A stretch of DNA of 64,000 nucleotides. Source: Yinghuangia elevatio. GTDB taxonomy: Bacteria > Actinomycetota > Actinomycetes > Streptomycetales > Streptomycetaceae. Position numbers and translations under genes: made by a program. Under the pieces are notes generated by a model. The model did not search any database and was not told the origin of the DNA. It saw only the letters and a program-made list of their open reading frames with translations. Positions within the stretch are counted from its first letter, which is position 1, and the number at the start of each line of letters is the position of its first letter. This document shows positions 43,558-52,204 of the stretch, one piece after another. The stretch lies in contig NZ_JBEZFP010000006.1 in assembly GCF_040649515.1 (NCBI RefSeq), forward strand, positions 1-64,000. Reading direction: 5' to 3'.

Positions 43558-44559
43558 ATGAGCCGAAATCCCTACTTCGCCGCCCGGCGGCCGCGCCCGG
43601 CGGTGCCCTCGGAGACGTCCGTGCACGAGCGCGACCCCGCACAGCTCCCGGTCGGCCTGACGATCGACGTCGGATCCCCCGCCCCGTTCTCGGGTCCGGG
43701 TGCGGTGCCCGACCCCGGCAGGTTCACGTTCGCGCTCGTCTCGGACCGGACCGGTGGCGCGCAGCCGGGGGTGTTCGAACGCGGCATCGCGGCGGTCAAC
43801 GCGCTCGCGCCGGACTTCGCGGTCCAGCTCGGCGACCTGGTCGAGGGCTACACGCGCGACGGGTCGGTGCTCGACGCCGAGTGGGACGAGATCGACGCGA
43901 TGCTGGCGCCGCTGCGCGTGCCGATGTTCCACGTCGCGGGCAACCACGACGTGGCGAACGAGGTGATGCGGGAACGTTGGCTGCGGCGGTACGGCGCGTT
44001 CCACTACCACTTCAGGTTCCGCGACGTGCTCTTCCTCGTGCTCAACACGCAGGATCCCGAGCGGGAGATGCCGCCGGAAGACGAGGCCCGCCTACGGGCC
44101 CGGCTCGCGGCGGCGGGCGGCGACGAAGAGCTGACCCGGCAGGCGTACGAGGAGGCGTTCGACTGGAACGGCGTGCCGGCCGCGGCCGGCCTCTCCGAGG
44201 GACAACTGGGGTACGCCGAAGAGGTGCTGCGCGCGCACGCGGACGTGCGCTGGACGTTCGTGCTCATGCACATGCCGCTGTGGCAGGGCGAGGGGCACCC
44301 GGCGTACCACCGCATCCGGGCGGCGCTCGGCGAGCGGCCGCACACGATGTTCGCCGGGCACGTGCACAACTACCAGGCCACCGAACGCGACGGGAACCGG
44401 TACATCCGGCTCGGCCCGACCGGCGGCGTCTGGGTCTTCGCCGAAGGCGCGCCCGGGAACGTGCACCACGTCACGCTGGTGACGATGGGCGCCGACGGGC
44501 CCTCCGTCGCGAACCTGGCGCTCGACGGCATCCGGACGGCCGACGGCGCACCCGTGTAG
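43558..44559 (+). CDS. Calcineurin-like metallophosphoesterase
   Basis: A 333-residue phosphoesterase. The metal motifs are QLGDLVEGY (GDL), AGNHD, MHMPLW and GHVHNY, giving the two-metal site. There is no signal peptide, so it acts in the cytoplasm on phosphoesters of unknown kind. Start choice: ATG 43558 directly after GAGG, with the alternative GTG 43552; the frame stays open far upstream. Confidence 0.85.
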   Translation: MSRNPYFAARRPRPAVPSETSVHERDPAQLPVGLTIDVGSPAPFSGPGAVPDPGRFTFALVSDRTGGAQPGVFERGIAAVNALAPDFAVQLGDLVEGYTRDGSVLDAEWDEIDAMLAPLRVPMFHVAGNHDVANEVMRERWLRRYGAFHYHFRFRDVLFLVLNTQDPEREMPPEDEARLRARLAAAGGDEELTRQAYEEAFDWNGVPAAAGLSEGQLGYAEEVLRAHADVRWTFVLMHMPLWQGEGHPAYHRIRAALGERPHTMFAGHVHNYQATERDGNRYIRLGPTGGVWVFAEGAPGNVHHVTLVTMGADGPSVANLALDGIRTADGAPV

Positions 44560-44643
44560 CGCGGGTGAAGGCGGTGGCGTCGGCGGTGGCGGACGGGGGT
44601 CCGGGGCCGAGGCACCCCGGGGCGCGGAGTACCGTCTTATACC

Positions 44644-45531
44644 GTGTACCGCTTCCTGCTGACGCCTCGCTGGCTGGCCCTCAACCTGCTGGTCGTGCTG
44701 CTCATCCCGGTCATGGTCAAGCTGGGGTTCTGGCAGCTGCACCGGTATGAGGCGAAGGCGGACCGCAACGAGAGAGTCAGCGCCAACAAGGGGCGCGACG
44801 CGGTGCCGGTCGACGACCTGTTCGCGGTCGGCCGCGATCTGACGGGTGACGACCAGTGGCGCCGGGCGAGCGCGACCGGGCGGTACGACCAGGCGCACGA
44901 GTTCCTGGTCCGGCACCGGCAGCTCGACAACGAGCTGGGCTTCTTCGTCGTGACGCCGTTCGTCACCGCGGACGGTACGGCGCTGCTGGTCAATCGCGGC
45001 TGGGTGCAGAACCCGGACAGCGCCACCGCACGGCCCGAGGTCCCGGCGGCACCGGGCGGGCATGTGACGGTGACAGTTCGCGCGCGGCCGTCCGAGACGC
45101 GCGACCGCTCCGGCATCCGCGACCGCGACGGGCTGCCCGAGGGGCAGATCATGCGCATCGACACGGATGCGTTGGCGAAGCAGCTGGGGTACCCGGTGTT
45201 CGGCGGCTACGGCCAGCTCGCCGAGCAGACCCCGGCGCCCGCCGAGGCGCCGACCGTGCTGCCGCTGCCGGACGCGGAGGACACCGGCCTGAACCTCGCG
45301 TACGCCGTGCAGTGGTGGATCTTCGTGGTGGCGCTGGTCGCCATGTGGATCAAGATCATCCGTCGCGAGGCCGCGGAGCTGGAAGCCGAGCTCGCCGCGG
45401 AGTCGGACGGCGGGTCGGGCGACGGGCCGGACAGCGCGTCGAACAGCGTGGCCCTCGGCGCCGCGGCGGAGCAGCCCGAGCACTCGGAGCGCTCGGATCG
45501 GGACCTGCCGGTCGGCCCGAAGACAGGCTGA
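44644..45531 (+). CDS. SURF1-family cytochrome oxidase biogenesis protein
   Basis: Assists assembly of the aa3-type cytochrome c oxidase. The 295-residue protein has the classical two-helix layout: helix 1 at about 10-28 (LALNLLVVLLIPVMVKLGFWQLHR), an extracytoplasmic domain, and helix 2 at about 222-240. Landmarks are GFWQLHRYEAK and LVNRGWVQ, and AYAVQWWIFVVALV. The C-terminal 50 residues are acidic and disordered. GTG start 44644. Convergent with the sirtuin gene. Confidence 0.92.
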   Translation: MYRFLLTPRWLALNLLVVLLIPVMVKLGFWQLHRYEAKADRNERVSANKGRDAVPVDDLFAVGRDLTGDDQWRRASATGRYDQAHEFLVRHRQLDNELGFFVVTPFVTADGTALLVNRGWVQNPDSATARPEVPAAPGGHVTVTVRARPSETRDRSGIRDRDGLPEGQIMRIDTDALAKQLGYPVFGGYGQLAEQTPAPAEAPTVLPLPDAEDTGLNLAYAVQWWIFVVALVAMWIKIIRREAAELEAELAAESDGGSGDGPDSASNSVALGAAAEQPEHSERSDRDLPVGPKTG

Positions 45532-45572
45532 CCGCGGCCCCGCCCGAGACGCACCGCCCGGGCCCGAGGCAC

Positions 45573-46322
45573 CTACCCCAGCCCGGCGACCAGTTCCGGA
45601 AGCACCTCGCCGATCGGCTCGCGCACGACCGCGTCCGCGACCGCGTCGTACGGCGTCGCCTCCGCGTTGACGACGACCAGCTTCGCGCCCGCCTCGACTG
45701 CCACCCGGCACAGCGACGCGGCGGGCTCGACCTGGAGCGACGACCCGATCGCCAGGAACACGTCGCACACCTGGGCGGCGATCGCCGCGCGCTCCAGGAC
45801 GCGCCGCTCCAGCATCTGGCCGAACATGATCGTCGCGGTCTTCTGGATGCCGCCGCAGTTCTCGCAGGCGGGGTCGGGCTCGCCCGCGTCGATGCGGGCC
45901 AGGTTCTCGTCCAGGGTCGTGCGCGCTCCGCACCGGGTGCACAGCACCGAGAACATCGTGCCGTGCAGCTCGATGACCTTTTCCTCGCTGTTGCCCGCCC
46001 GCACGTGCAGGCCGTCGACGTTCTGCGTGATCAGGCCGCGGAGCCGCCCGGCGCGTTCGATCTCGACGAGCGCGCGGTGCCCCGCGTTGGGCTGCGCGTG
46101 GCGGACCGGGTTGTCCCGGCGCAGCAGCCACGAGCGGCGGCGGATGTCCGGATCCGCCATGTACGTGTCGTACTGCACCAGCTTCTCGGCGTCGGGGTCC
46201 TTGGTCCAGACACCCTGCGGACCCCGGTAGTCGGGGATCCCCGAGTCGGTGGAGATACCGGCACCGGTCAGCACCGTGATGGAATCGGAGGCCCGGATCC
46301 AGTCCCGGACGGCGGCGTTCAT
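45573..46322 (-). CDS. NAD-dependent protein deacylase (sirtuin)
   Basis: A 249-residue Sir2-family enzyme that removes acyl groups from lysines using NAD+. Landmarks are GAGIS-TDSGIPDYRG, TQNVDGLH with the catalytic His in ELHGTMF, and the zinc Cys pairs CTRCG and CENCG. The IGSSLQVEP and VVNAEATPYD segments complete the NAD site. ATG 46322 has no clear Shine-Dalgarno. It is monocistronic, divergent from the alcohol dehydrogenase gene. Confidence 0.93.
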   Translation of the reverse strand: MNAAVRDWIRASDSITVLTGAGISTDSGIPDYRGPQGVWTKDPDAEKLVQYDTYMADPDIRRRSWLLRRDNPVRHAQPNAGHRALVEIERAGRLRGLITQNVDGLHVRAGNSEEKVIELHGTMFSVLCTRCGARTTLDENLARIDAGEPDPACENCGGIQKTATIMFGQMLERRVLERAAIAAQVCDVFLAIGSSLQVEPAASLCRVAVEAGAKLVVVNAEATPYDAVADAVVREPIGEVLPELVAGLG

Positions 46323-46377
46323 GCCATCGAGCGTAGCCACCGCGCGGATCTGACGACACGTCATTAACGGAGGGGCC

Positions 46378-47475
46378 ATGGTGCTGGCAGCGGTACTGCA
46401 CGGGGTCGGGGAACCGGTCCGCGTCGAGGAGATCGACCTGCCCGCCCCCGGGCCGGGCCAGGTACGGGTGCGCGTGGCCGCCTCGGGGGTGTGCCACTCG
46501 GACCTCTCCCTCGCGGACGGCACGCTCGACCAGGCGTTCCCGGTCGTCCTGGGGCACGAGGGCGCGGGCACGGTGCTCGCGGTCGGCGAGGGCGTGACGC
46601 ACGTCGCCGAGGGCGACCCGGTCCTGCTGATCTGGGCCCCGGCGTGCGGCGAGTGCTGGTGGTGCGAGCACGCCGAGCCGCACCTGTGCGTGAAGGCCCT
46701 CGACGCGGCGCGCACGCCGTACGCCGCACTCGCCTCCGACGGCCGCGACGTCCTGCCGGGGCTGGGGACGGCGACGTTCGCCGAGGAGACCGTCGTCCCC
46801 GCGGCCGGCGTCGTCAAGCTGCCCGACGGCACGCGTCCGGGGGCGGGCCTGGAGGAGGCGGCGCTGCTCGGATGCGCGGTCACCACCGGAACCGGGGCGG
46901 TGTGGAACACCGCTCAGGTGGCGGCGGGGAACACGGTCGCGGTGATCGGGCTCGGCGGCGTCGGCCTGTCGGCGGTGCAGGGCGCGCGCGTGGCCGGGGC
47001 CTCCGCTGTGATCGTGGTCGATCCGGACGAGGGCAAGCGCAAGCTGGCGCTGTCGATGGGCGCCACCGAGGCCCTGGAGCCGGCGCCGGACCTCGCCAAG
47101 CGCGTACGCGCGCTGACCGGCGGCCGGGGCGTCGACCACGCCTTCGAGTGCGTCGGGCGCGCGGCGACGATCCGTGCGGCGTGGGGCCTGACGCGGCGCG
47201 GCGGCATGACGACGATCGTCGGGGTCGGCGCGAAGGACGACATGGTGGAGTTCAGCGCGCTCGAACTGTTCCACTTCGCCCGGACGATGACCGGTTGCGT
47301 CTACGGGTCGACCGACCCGGTCCGGGACGTGCCGCGCCTCGTCGAGCACGTGGCCGCCGGGCGGGTCGACCTGGGTGCGCTGGTCACGGACCGGATCGGA
47401 CTCGACGGCGTCAACGACGCGTTCGCGGCGATGCGGGCGGGGCGCGGGGCGCGGGCCCTGGTGATCCCGGGCTGA
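46378..47475 (+). CDS. Zinc-dependent alcohol dehydrogenase
   Basis: A 365-residue medium-chain dehydrogenase. The catalytic zinc ligands are C39 and H60-E61, and the structural zinc Cys are C90, C93, C96 and C104. The Rossmann motif is GLGGVGLSAVQG. The pattern resembles the class III/mycothiol-dependent formaldehyde dehydrogenase branch (GATEALEPAPD), but the true substrate is not determined. GGAGGGG is just before the ATG. Confidence 0.9.
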   Translation: MVLAAVLHGVGEPVRVEEIDLPAPGPGQVRVRVAASGVCHSDLSLADGTLDQAFPVVLGHEGAGTVLAVGEGVTHVAEGDPVLLIWAPACGECWWCEHAEPHLCVKALDAARTPYAALASDGRDVLPGLGTATFAEETVVPAAGVVKLPDGTRPGAGLEEAALLGCAVTTGTGAVWNTAQVAAGNTVAVIGLGGVGLSAVQGARVAGASAVIVVDPDEGKRKLALSMGATEALEPAPDLAKRVRALTGGRGVDHAFECVGRAATIRAAWGLTRRGGMTTIVGVGAKDDMVEFSALELFHFARTMTGCVYGSTDPVRDVPRLVEHVAAGRVDLGALVTDRIGLDGVNDAFAAMRAGRGARALVIPG

Positions 47476-47502
47476 CACGCCGGCGCGCGTTCGGGCCGAC
47501 AC

Positions 47503-47585
47503 GTGTCGACGCAAGCCGTGGGCCGCCAAGTGTCGGCGCGAGCCGTCGGGCGGACGCGTGTCGGCGCAAACCGTCTGGTGGGGAC
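47503..47585. repeat. Three-copy 27-28 bp tandem repeat
   Basis: Copies starting at 47503, 47530 and 47558 share GTGTCGRCGCRARCCGT. The spacing of 27 and 28 bp is not a codon multiple, so it is not coding. It lies after the dehydrogenase stop. Confidence 0.75.
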
Positions 47586-47678
47586 CGCGCGTCCGATCGG
47601 ATTATCCTGCTTTTCGGGCCGCGACCTCACCGGCACGGGGCAGTGACGCGCCATGGTTCGGAGCGGGAGGATGGCCGC

Positions 47679-48464
47679 ATGGATCTTGGACTTCGTGATC
47701 GCGTGTACCTCGTCACCGGCGCCACCCGCGGCCTCGGCCTTGCCACCGCCCGGGCCCTCGTCGACGACGGCGCCCGGGTCGTGGTCACCGGCCGCGGCGA
47801 GGAGAGCGTGGCGAAGGCCGCCGCCGAACTCGGCGGTGCCCCGAACGCCATCGGCATCGCGGCCGACAACGCCGACTCGGGCACCGCCGAGCGCCTGGTC
47901 GCCGCCACCGTCAGCCGCTTCGGGCGGATCGACGGCGTCCTGGTGAGCGTCGGCGGGCCACCCGCCGGCACGGTCATGGGCACCGACGACGACCAGTGGC
48001 GCGACGGGTTCGAGTCGGTCTTCCTGGGCGCCGTACGCCTCGCCCGCGCCGCCGCCAACGCGATGGGCGACCGCAGCGCCCAGGGCTCGGCGGACGAAGG
48101 CGTCATCGGGTTCGTCCTGTCGATGTCGGTACGTCAGCCGATCGGCGGCCTCGCCGTCTCCAACGGCCTGCGCCCCGGACTCGCGATGGCCGCCAAGGCC
48201 CTCGCCGACGAACTCGGCCCGCGCGGCGTCCGCGTCGTCGGACTGCTCCCGGCCCGCATCGACACCGACCGGGTACGCGAACTCGACGCGCTCTCCGGCG
48301 ACGCCGCGGCCGCCCGCGCCCGGCAGGAGCAGTCCATCCCGCTGGGCCGCTATGGCACGCCGGAGGAGTTCGGCCGCGTGGCCGCGTTCCTGCTGTCACC
48401 GGCCGCCTCGTACGTCACCGGCACGATGGTCCCACTCGACGGCGGCGCCCTGCGCGGCCTCTAG
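47679..48464 (+). CDS. SDR-family protein lacking the catalytic Tyr
   Basis: A 261-residue short-chain dehydrogenase with the Rossmann motif TGATRGLG at 13-20 and the C-terminal VPLDGGALRGL. The usual YxxxK is absent: the Tyr position is Asn162 within LAVSNGLRPGLAMAAK, and a Lys lies 11 residues on. GGAGG precedes the ATG by eight bases. Related actinomycete proteins carry this same SN-x-LR-x-GLA motif from memory, so they may catalyse a different reaction or act as a binding protein. Confidence 0.87.
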   Translation: MDLGLRDRVYLVTGATRGLGLATARALVDDGARVVVTGRGEESVAKAAAELGGAPNAIGIAADNADSGTAERLVAATVSRFGRIDGVLVSVGGPPAGTVMGTDDDQWRDGFESVFLGAVRLARAAANAMGDRSAQGSADEGVIGFVLSMSVRQPIGGLAVSNGLRPGLAMAAKALADELGPRGVRVVGLLPARIDTDRVRELDALSGDAAAARARQEQSIPLGRYGTPEEFGRVAAFLLSPAASYVTGTMVPLDGGALRGL

Positions 48465-48484
48465 CCAGGCGCCCCGGCGCCGCG

Positions 48485-49129
48485 TCAGTCGAGGTGGCGC
48501 TTCGGCAGGCCCTTGGCGCTGCGCAGCTCCACGACGACCGGAAGACGGTGCAACTCGACGGCGTCGCGGCCGTGTTCGAGGACGTCCTCATGGATGGCGT
48601 CGAGCACGGCGCGCGGTTCGGCGCCCGCTTCGGTACGCACCGCGAGCTTCAGCACCGGACCGTGGCGGCGGCGTACGAGGCGCGCGTGGACGTCCTCGAT
48701 GTCGCGCTCGCGCGCCAGGTCGTCGGCGATCGCGTCGGCGAGCGCGTAGCCGTTCACCGTGATGGTGTCGGCGTCGTCGCCGACCAGGCCGAAGCCGGTG
48801 CCGAGCCCGGACGGGCCGCCGCCGGCGTCCTCGGACGTGTCGGCCACCCGGATGACCCGCACCGGGCGGCGGCGGAACTGCGCGAAGAACCACCACAGGC
48901 AGATGGCCAGGACCGCGCCGGGCACGCCGAAGGCGACCCACCACCACCAGTCGTGGTCGACCAGGCGCTCGGTCTGGCTCTCGGTGATCAGCGGCTTGTG
49001 GGGCGTGTGCAGCACGTCCCCGAGCGTGCCCTGGAACCACCCGCGCGAACGCGCGGTGACCGCCAGGCCGCCCACGAGCAGGCCGAGGCCCACGATGGTC
49101 AGCAGGATCCGGTTCGCGACACGGCGCAT
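48485..49129 (-). CDS. amaP: AmaP-like Asp23 membrane anchor protein
   Basis: A 214-residue protein with membrane helices at about 7-25 and 62-82, followed by a charged C-terminal domain containing DADTITVNGYALADAIADDLARERDIEDV, resembling the Asp23-like domain of AmaP. In Gram-positive bacteria AmaP anchors Asp23 at the membrane. It ends the six-gene minus-strand Asp23 cluster and is 9 bases after the DUF6286 gene. Confidence 0.8.
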   Translation of the reverse strand: MRRVANRILLTIVGLGLLVGGLAVTARSRGWFQGTLGDVLHTPHKPLITESQTERLVDHDWWWWVAFGVPGAVLAICLWWFFAQFRRRPVRVIRVADTSEDAGGGPSGLGTGFGLVGDDADTITVNGYALADAIADDLARERDIEDVHARLVRRRHGPVLKLAVRTEAGAEPRAVLDAIHEDVLEHGRDAVELHRLPVVVELRSAKGLPKRHLD

Positions 49130-49138
49130 GAGTGCCCG

Positions 49139-49771
49139 TCACCTTCCACTGGCGGGCTGGAGTCGTACGTCGACGCGCGGCACGCGCGCGAGCAGCAGCG
49201 CGTCGGCGCGCTCGCGCAGCGCGGTCTCCAGCTCGTCATGCAGTTCGTCGGGGTCGCGGAAGTGGTAGTCCACGCGCATCACGGCCTTGCGCCGAGTGAC
49301 GCGGACCCGCGCGTCGAGCACCCCGGTGGACATCAGTGCGGTGTGCCTCAGCAGATTGGACGCGGTGCCGCGCGTCATGTACGCCGTGATGTCCGGCCCG
49401 ACCGGTTCCAACGGCAGCAGGTGCCGGCGCCCCGGCGTCCAGGCAAGGAGCAGCAGCCACAGGCCGACGACCGCGGCGACGACACCGCCGACCCACACCC
49501 ACTTCTCGGTCCACTCGTGGGTCTGCACCCAGTCCAGGACGTCGTACGCCCACTGCGGCGTGCGCTCGAGCCGGGCCGCGATGCCGAAGAACAGCAGCAC
49601 CCCGGCGATCCCGCCGACGCCGAGGGCGGTCAGTGCCGCCACGAAGCCGCGCGGCGACCACGCCCGGCGCGGCTTGCGGTAGTCCTCGGCCCCGATCCCG
49701 GAGGCGCCACCGCCGGTTTCCGGGCCGGAGGGGTCGGCCGGCTTCTCCGGCGGTGCGTCGAGCACACTCAC
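49139..49771 (-). CDS. DUF6286-type membrane protein of the Asp23 cluster
   Basis: A 210-residue protein with a disordered N-terminus, helices at about 42-62 and 90-108, and a C-terminal alpha/beta domain (DARVRVTRRKAVMRVDYHFRDPDEL) similar to the family found beside Asp23 genes. The GTG start overlaps the preceding stop by four bases. Function is unknown but its neighbours suggest an envelope-stress role. Confidence 0.78.
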   Translation of the reverse strand: MSVLDAPPEKPADPSGPETGGGASGIGAEDYRKPRRAWSPRGFVAALTALGVGGIAGVLLFFGIAARLERTPQWAYDVLDWVQTHEWTEKWVWVGGVVAAVVGLWLLLLAWTPGRRHLLPLEPVGPDITAYMTRGTASNLLRHTALMSTGVLDARVRVTRRKAVMRVDYHFRDPDELHDELETALRERADALLLARVPRVDVRLQPASGR

Positions 49772-50142
49772 TGCACGCGCCTCCTGCCCTTGCCGATCCG
49801 GGTCATACGCGCCACCACGACGTCGATGCGGACCACCGGCATCCCGGTGAGGCGCTCGACGTCGGAACGTACGCGCTGCCGCACGGTGCCCGCCATCTCC
49901 TTCACCTGTCCGGGGTAAGGCACGTCCAGGTCGAGGCGGACCGTCGCATGGTCGTTGCGCAGCTTCACACCCGCTTTTGGCTCCCGCAGCTTCGTCTCCG
50001 GCGCGGCGGCCCCGGTCGCCTCCCGGGCGGCCCGGGCGGCGATCTTCTCGACCACGCGTTCGCCGATGCGCAGCGAGCCGCGCTCGGCCGGCGGTGCGGG
50101 CGGCTCCAGGTGGGAGGGGCCGTCAACGCGCGAATGCCCCAT
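49768..50142 (-). CDS. Asp23/Gls24-family envelope stress protein, second copy
   Basis: A 124-residue protein with the Asp23 pattern IGERVVEKIAARAAREATG at the start and VRLDLDVPYPGQVKEMAGTVRQRVRSDVERLTGMPVVRIDVVV after it. Its ATG overlaps the preceding stop by one base. It lacks a signal peptide. The two Asp23 proteins in this cluster may form a polymer anchored by the membrane partners. Confidence 0.85.
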   Translation of the reverse strand: MGHSRVDGPSHLEPPAPPAERGSLRIGERVVEKIAARAAREATGAAAPETKLREPKAGVKLRNDHATVRLDLDVPYPGQVKEMAGTVRQRVRSDVERLTGMPVVRIDVVVARMTRIGKGRRRVQ

Positions 50143-50324
50143 CAGCGGCGCCGGCCGCGCGACGAGAACAGCTCGCTCAGATCGAGGTCGCCGTCGAAGT
50201 AGCGGCCGGCCAGGAACCCGACCGCGCCGAGCGCGGCGACGAGGAGAAACGCCCCGAACCCGCCGATCGCCGCGGCCAGGCCCAGGGCCATGCCGACCAG
50301 CAGGCCCACGATGGGTGTGCTCAT
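50142..50324 (-). CDS. Small DUF2273-like membrane protein
   Basis: A 60-residue protein made of two hydrophobic helices (about 4-22 and 25-41) and a basic tail ending in RGRRR. Similar small proteins lie beside Asp23 genes in many Gram-positive genomes. GAGGAG precedes the ATG by nine bases. Confidence 0.75.
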   Translation of the reverse strand: MSTPIVGLLVGMALGLAAAIGGFGAFLLVAALGAVGFLAGRYFDGDLDLSELFSSRGRRR

Positions 50325-50453
50325 GACTACCTACTCCTCGCAGGTGAAGGGACCGCGTTCGGTCGTCCTCGGTTCGCCTTCGATTCGCCTTCTGTCACAT
50401 CGTTCGCATCGTTCGCATCGGTCATGTCGGTCCCGTCGCCGCGTCCGCCGCGT

Positions 50454-50741
50454 TCACCGCACCCGCGGGTTCTGCTTTCGCCGGTGCCGTTCCATGATCG
50501 CCCGCCACATCTGCGCGGGCAGGGACCCACGCCGGTAGACGGTCGTTTCGGATGCCGGCGGCGGCGGCTGCTTGCCGCCGTCAGGCCCCGCTCCCCCAGG
50601 GGAGAGCAGGGCCCGGTAACGCACGAGCCCGGCGGCGAACTCCGTGGGGTCGCCCCCTCGGTCCGGATGCCGAGCCTTGACGAACTCCCGGTATTCCCGC
50701 ATCAGTTCGCGGCGTTCCAGGTCACTCGGATCCGTTGTCAT
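50454..50741 (-). CDS. J-domain-like small protein
   Basis: A 95-residue protein with LERRELMREYREFVKARHPDRGGDPTEFAAGLVRYRAL, which carries an HPD motif in a helix-loop-helix like the J domain that activates DnaK. The domain is compact, without the N-terminal helix I of classical DnaJ. It sits inside the Asp23 cluster. Function is inferred only. Start at ATG 50741; GTG 50744 is possible. Confidence 0.6.
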   Translation of the reverse strand: MTTDPSDLERRELMREYREFVKARHPDRGGDPTEFAAGLVRYRALLSPGGAGPDGGKQPPPPASETTVYRRGSLPAQMWRAIMERHRRKQNPRVR

Positions 50742-50757
50742 CACCGGGCCGCCCGAT

Positions 50758-51267
50758 TCACTGAAGCTGGCGTTCCTTGTCGTCTTCGTGCTCGATGTGG
50801 ATGTCGTCGACGGCGATGTTCACCTCGACGACCTCGAGCGCGGTCATGCGTTCGACCGACGAGATGACGTTCTCCCGCACGGCCGCCGCGAGTTCGGCGA
50901 TCGGGACACCGTATTCGACGACGATCGCCAGATCCACGGCGCACTGCTTCTCGCCGACCTCGACGCTGACGCCCTGGGCGACGTTGGGCTTGCCGCCCGG
51001 GACGCGCTGGCGTACGGCCGCGAACGCGCGCGCGGCACCGCTGCCGAGCGCGTACACGCCGGAGATGTCGCGTGCGGCGATCCCGGCGATCTTGGCGACG
51101 ACGCCGTCCGCGATCGAGGTGCGGCCGCGGTCGGAACTGAGGCGCGCCACTTCGGTGCCGCTGGAACGCTGCTGTCCCGGCACGCGCTCCGCCCCCTCTT
51201 TCTCCACCGCCTGCGATCCACTCCGTTGGGCCGTCGTGTCCGGCATAGACGCACTTCCCTTCGCCAT
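50758..51267 (-). CDS. Asp23/Gls24-family envelope stress protein, first copy
   Basis: A 169-residue protein; the first 50 are disordered, then the Asp23 domain (TSIADGVVAKIAGIAARDISGVYAL...VPIAELAAAVRENVISSVERMTALEVVEVNIAV). The ATG at 51267 is nine bases after GGAGAAG. It heads the minus-strand cluster, and its upstream region is shared with the divergent gene at 51432. Confidence 0.87.
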   Translation of the reverse strand: MAKGSASMPDTTAQRSGSQAVEKEGAERVPGQQRSSGTEVARLSSDRGRTSIADGVVAKIAGIAARDISGVYALGSGAARAFAAVRQRVPGGKPNVAQGVSVEVGEKQCAVDLAIVVEYGVPIAELAAAVRENVISSVERMTALEVVEVNIAVDDIHIEHEDDKERQLQ

Positions 51268-51431
51268 AGGATTCTTCTCCCCCGGTGTTCGATCCTGCAC
51301 ATGCCCTATCTACGGATCGCCACACCTGTACCAGGGTATGAGCAGAACGCCCCTGAGACGGGGATCGAACCACTGTCCCGCGCGGCGTGGACAGCGGACG
51401 GACCATGCGGTGCGGACGAAGCGGCGGGCGT

Positions 51432-52103
51432 ATGAACAAGCAGGACAAAAGCACGGCGGAGACCGGGATGCCGACCGCGGCGGAGCTGCTGGCGGCGACG
51501 GACGCGGAGTCCGCGACGGTGTCGCGGACGGCGGCGGAGGACGCCGCCGGACGGGCGAAGGGCGGCGGGCTCGCGGCGTTCGGCGCGGCGGTCGGGCTGA
51601 CCGAGGCGCCGGACGCGCGAGCGTTGCGCGACGCCGCCGACGCGGAGCCCGGCGTACGTTCCCGGAGCTGCCTGATCCGCACCGACGACGACACCGGCGA
51701 GACGACGGTGACCATCTCGGTGGCGATCGCGTACGGCCTCGCGCTGCACGCGGTGGCCGAGCGGGTGCGCGAACGCGTCGCCGCGGCAGCCGTCGACGTG
51801 CTCGGCGTCGAGCCGCTCCCGAAACCCGCCGCCGGCAAAGCCGCGACGAAGACCGCTGCCGCGGCGAAGTCCCCGGCCCGCACCACCAAGGCGAAGTCGT
51901 CGGCGAAGTCCGGTGCGGGCGGCGGCGCGCTGCGCGTCGACGTCAAGGTGGTGTGGCTCGACGAACCGGCCCCGGAAGCGGCGCCGGTAGCGGCCCCTGC
52001 GGCACTACCCGCGGCCGCACCACGCGCCACGCCGCGCGCGACACCGCCCGCGGCGTCGGCGCCGAAGACCCGGGCAAAGGCGAAGCCGAAGCCCCAGTCC
52101 TGA
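51432..52103 (+). CDS. Asp23-like domain protein with Lys/Ala-rich segment
   Basis: A 223-residue protein. The central part (TGETTVTISVAIAYGLALHAVAERVRERVAAAAVDVL and LRVDVKVVWLDEP) resembles the Asp23 fold interrupted by about 40 residues rich in Ala and Lys (KAATKTAAAAKSPARTTKAK), like histone H1 or HupS-type tails. A Pro/Ala/Lys-rich end follows. It is divergent from the Asp23 cluster, so probably linked to it. ATG 51432 lacks a strong Shine-Dalgarno. Confidence 0.68.
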   Translation: MNKQDKSTAETGMPTAAELLAATDAESATVSRTAAEDAAGRAKGGGLAAFGAAVGLTEAPDARALRDAADAEPGVRSRSCLIRTDDDTGETTVTISVAIAYGLALHAVAERVRERVAAAAVDVLGVEPLPKPAAGKAATKTAAAAKSPARTTKAKSSAKSGAGGGALRVDVKVVWLDEPAPEAAPVAAPAALPAAAPRATPRATPPAASAPKTRAKAKPKPQS

Positions 52104-52204
52104 CGGACCCGCCGCTCCGCGCCCTGGCCGGCACGGCCCGAGTACGTGCCAACCGCCCACACGCGCGATTCGCCCGTCCGGGCGAATCTGCTCGTCCGGA
52201 CGAA

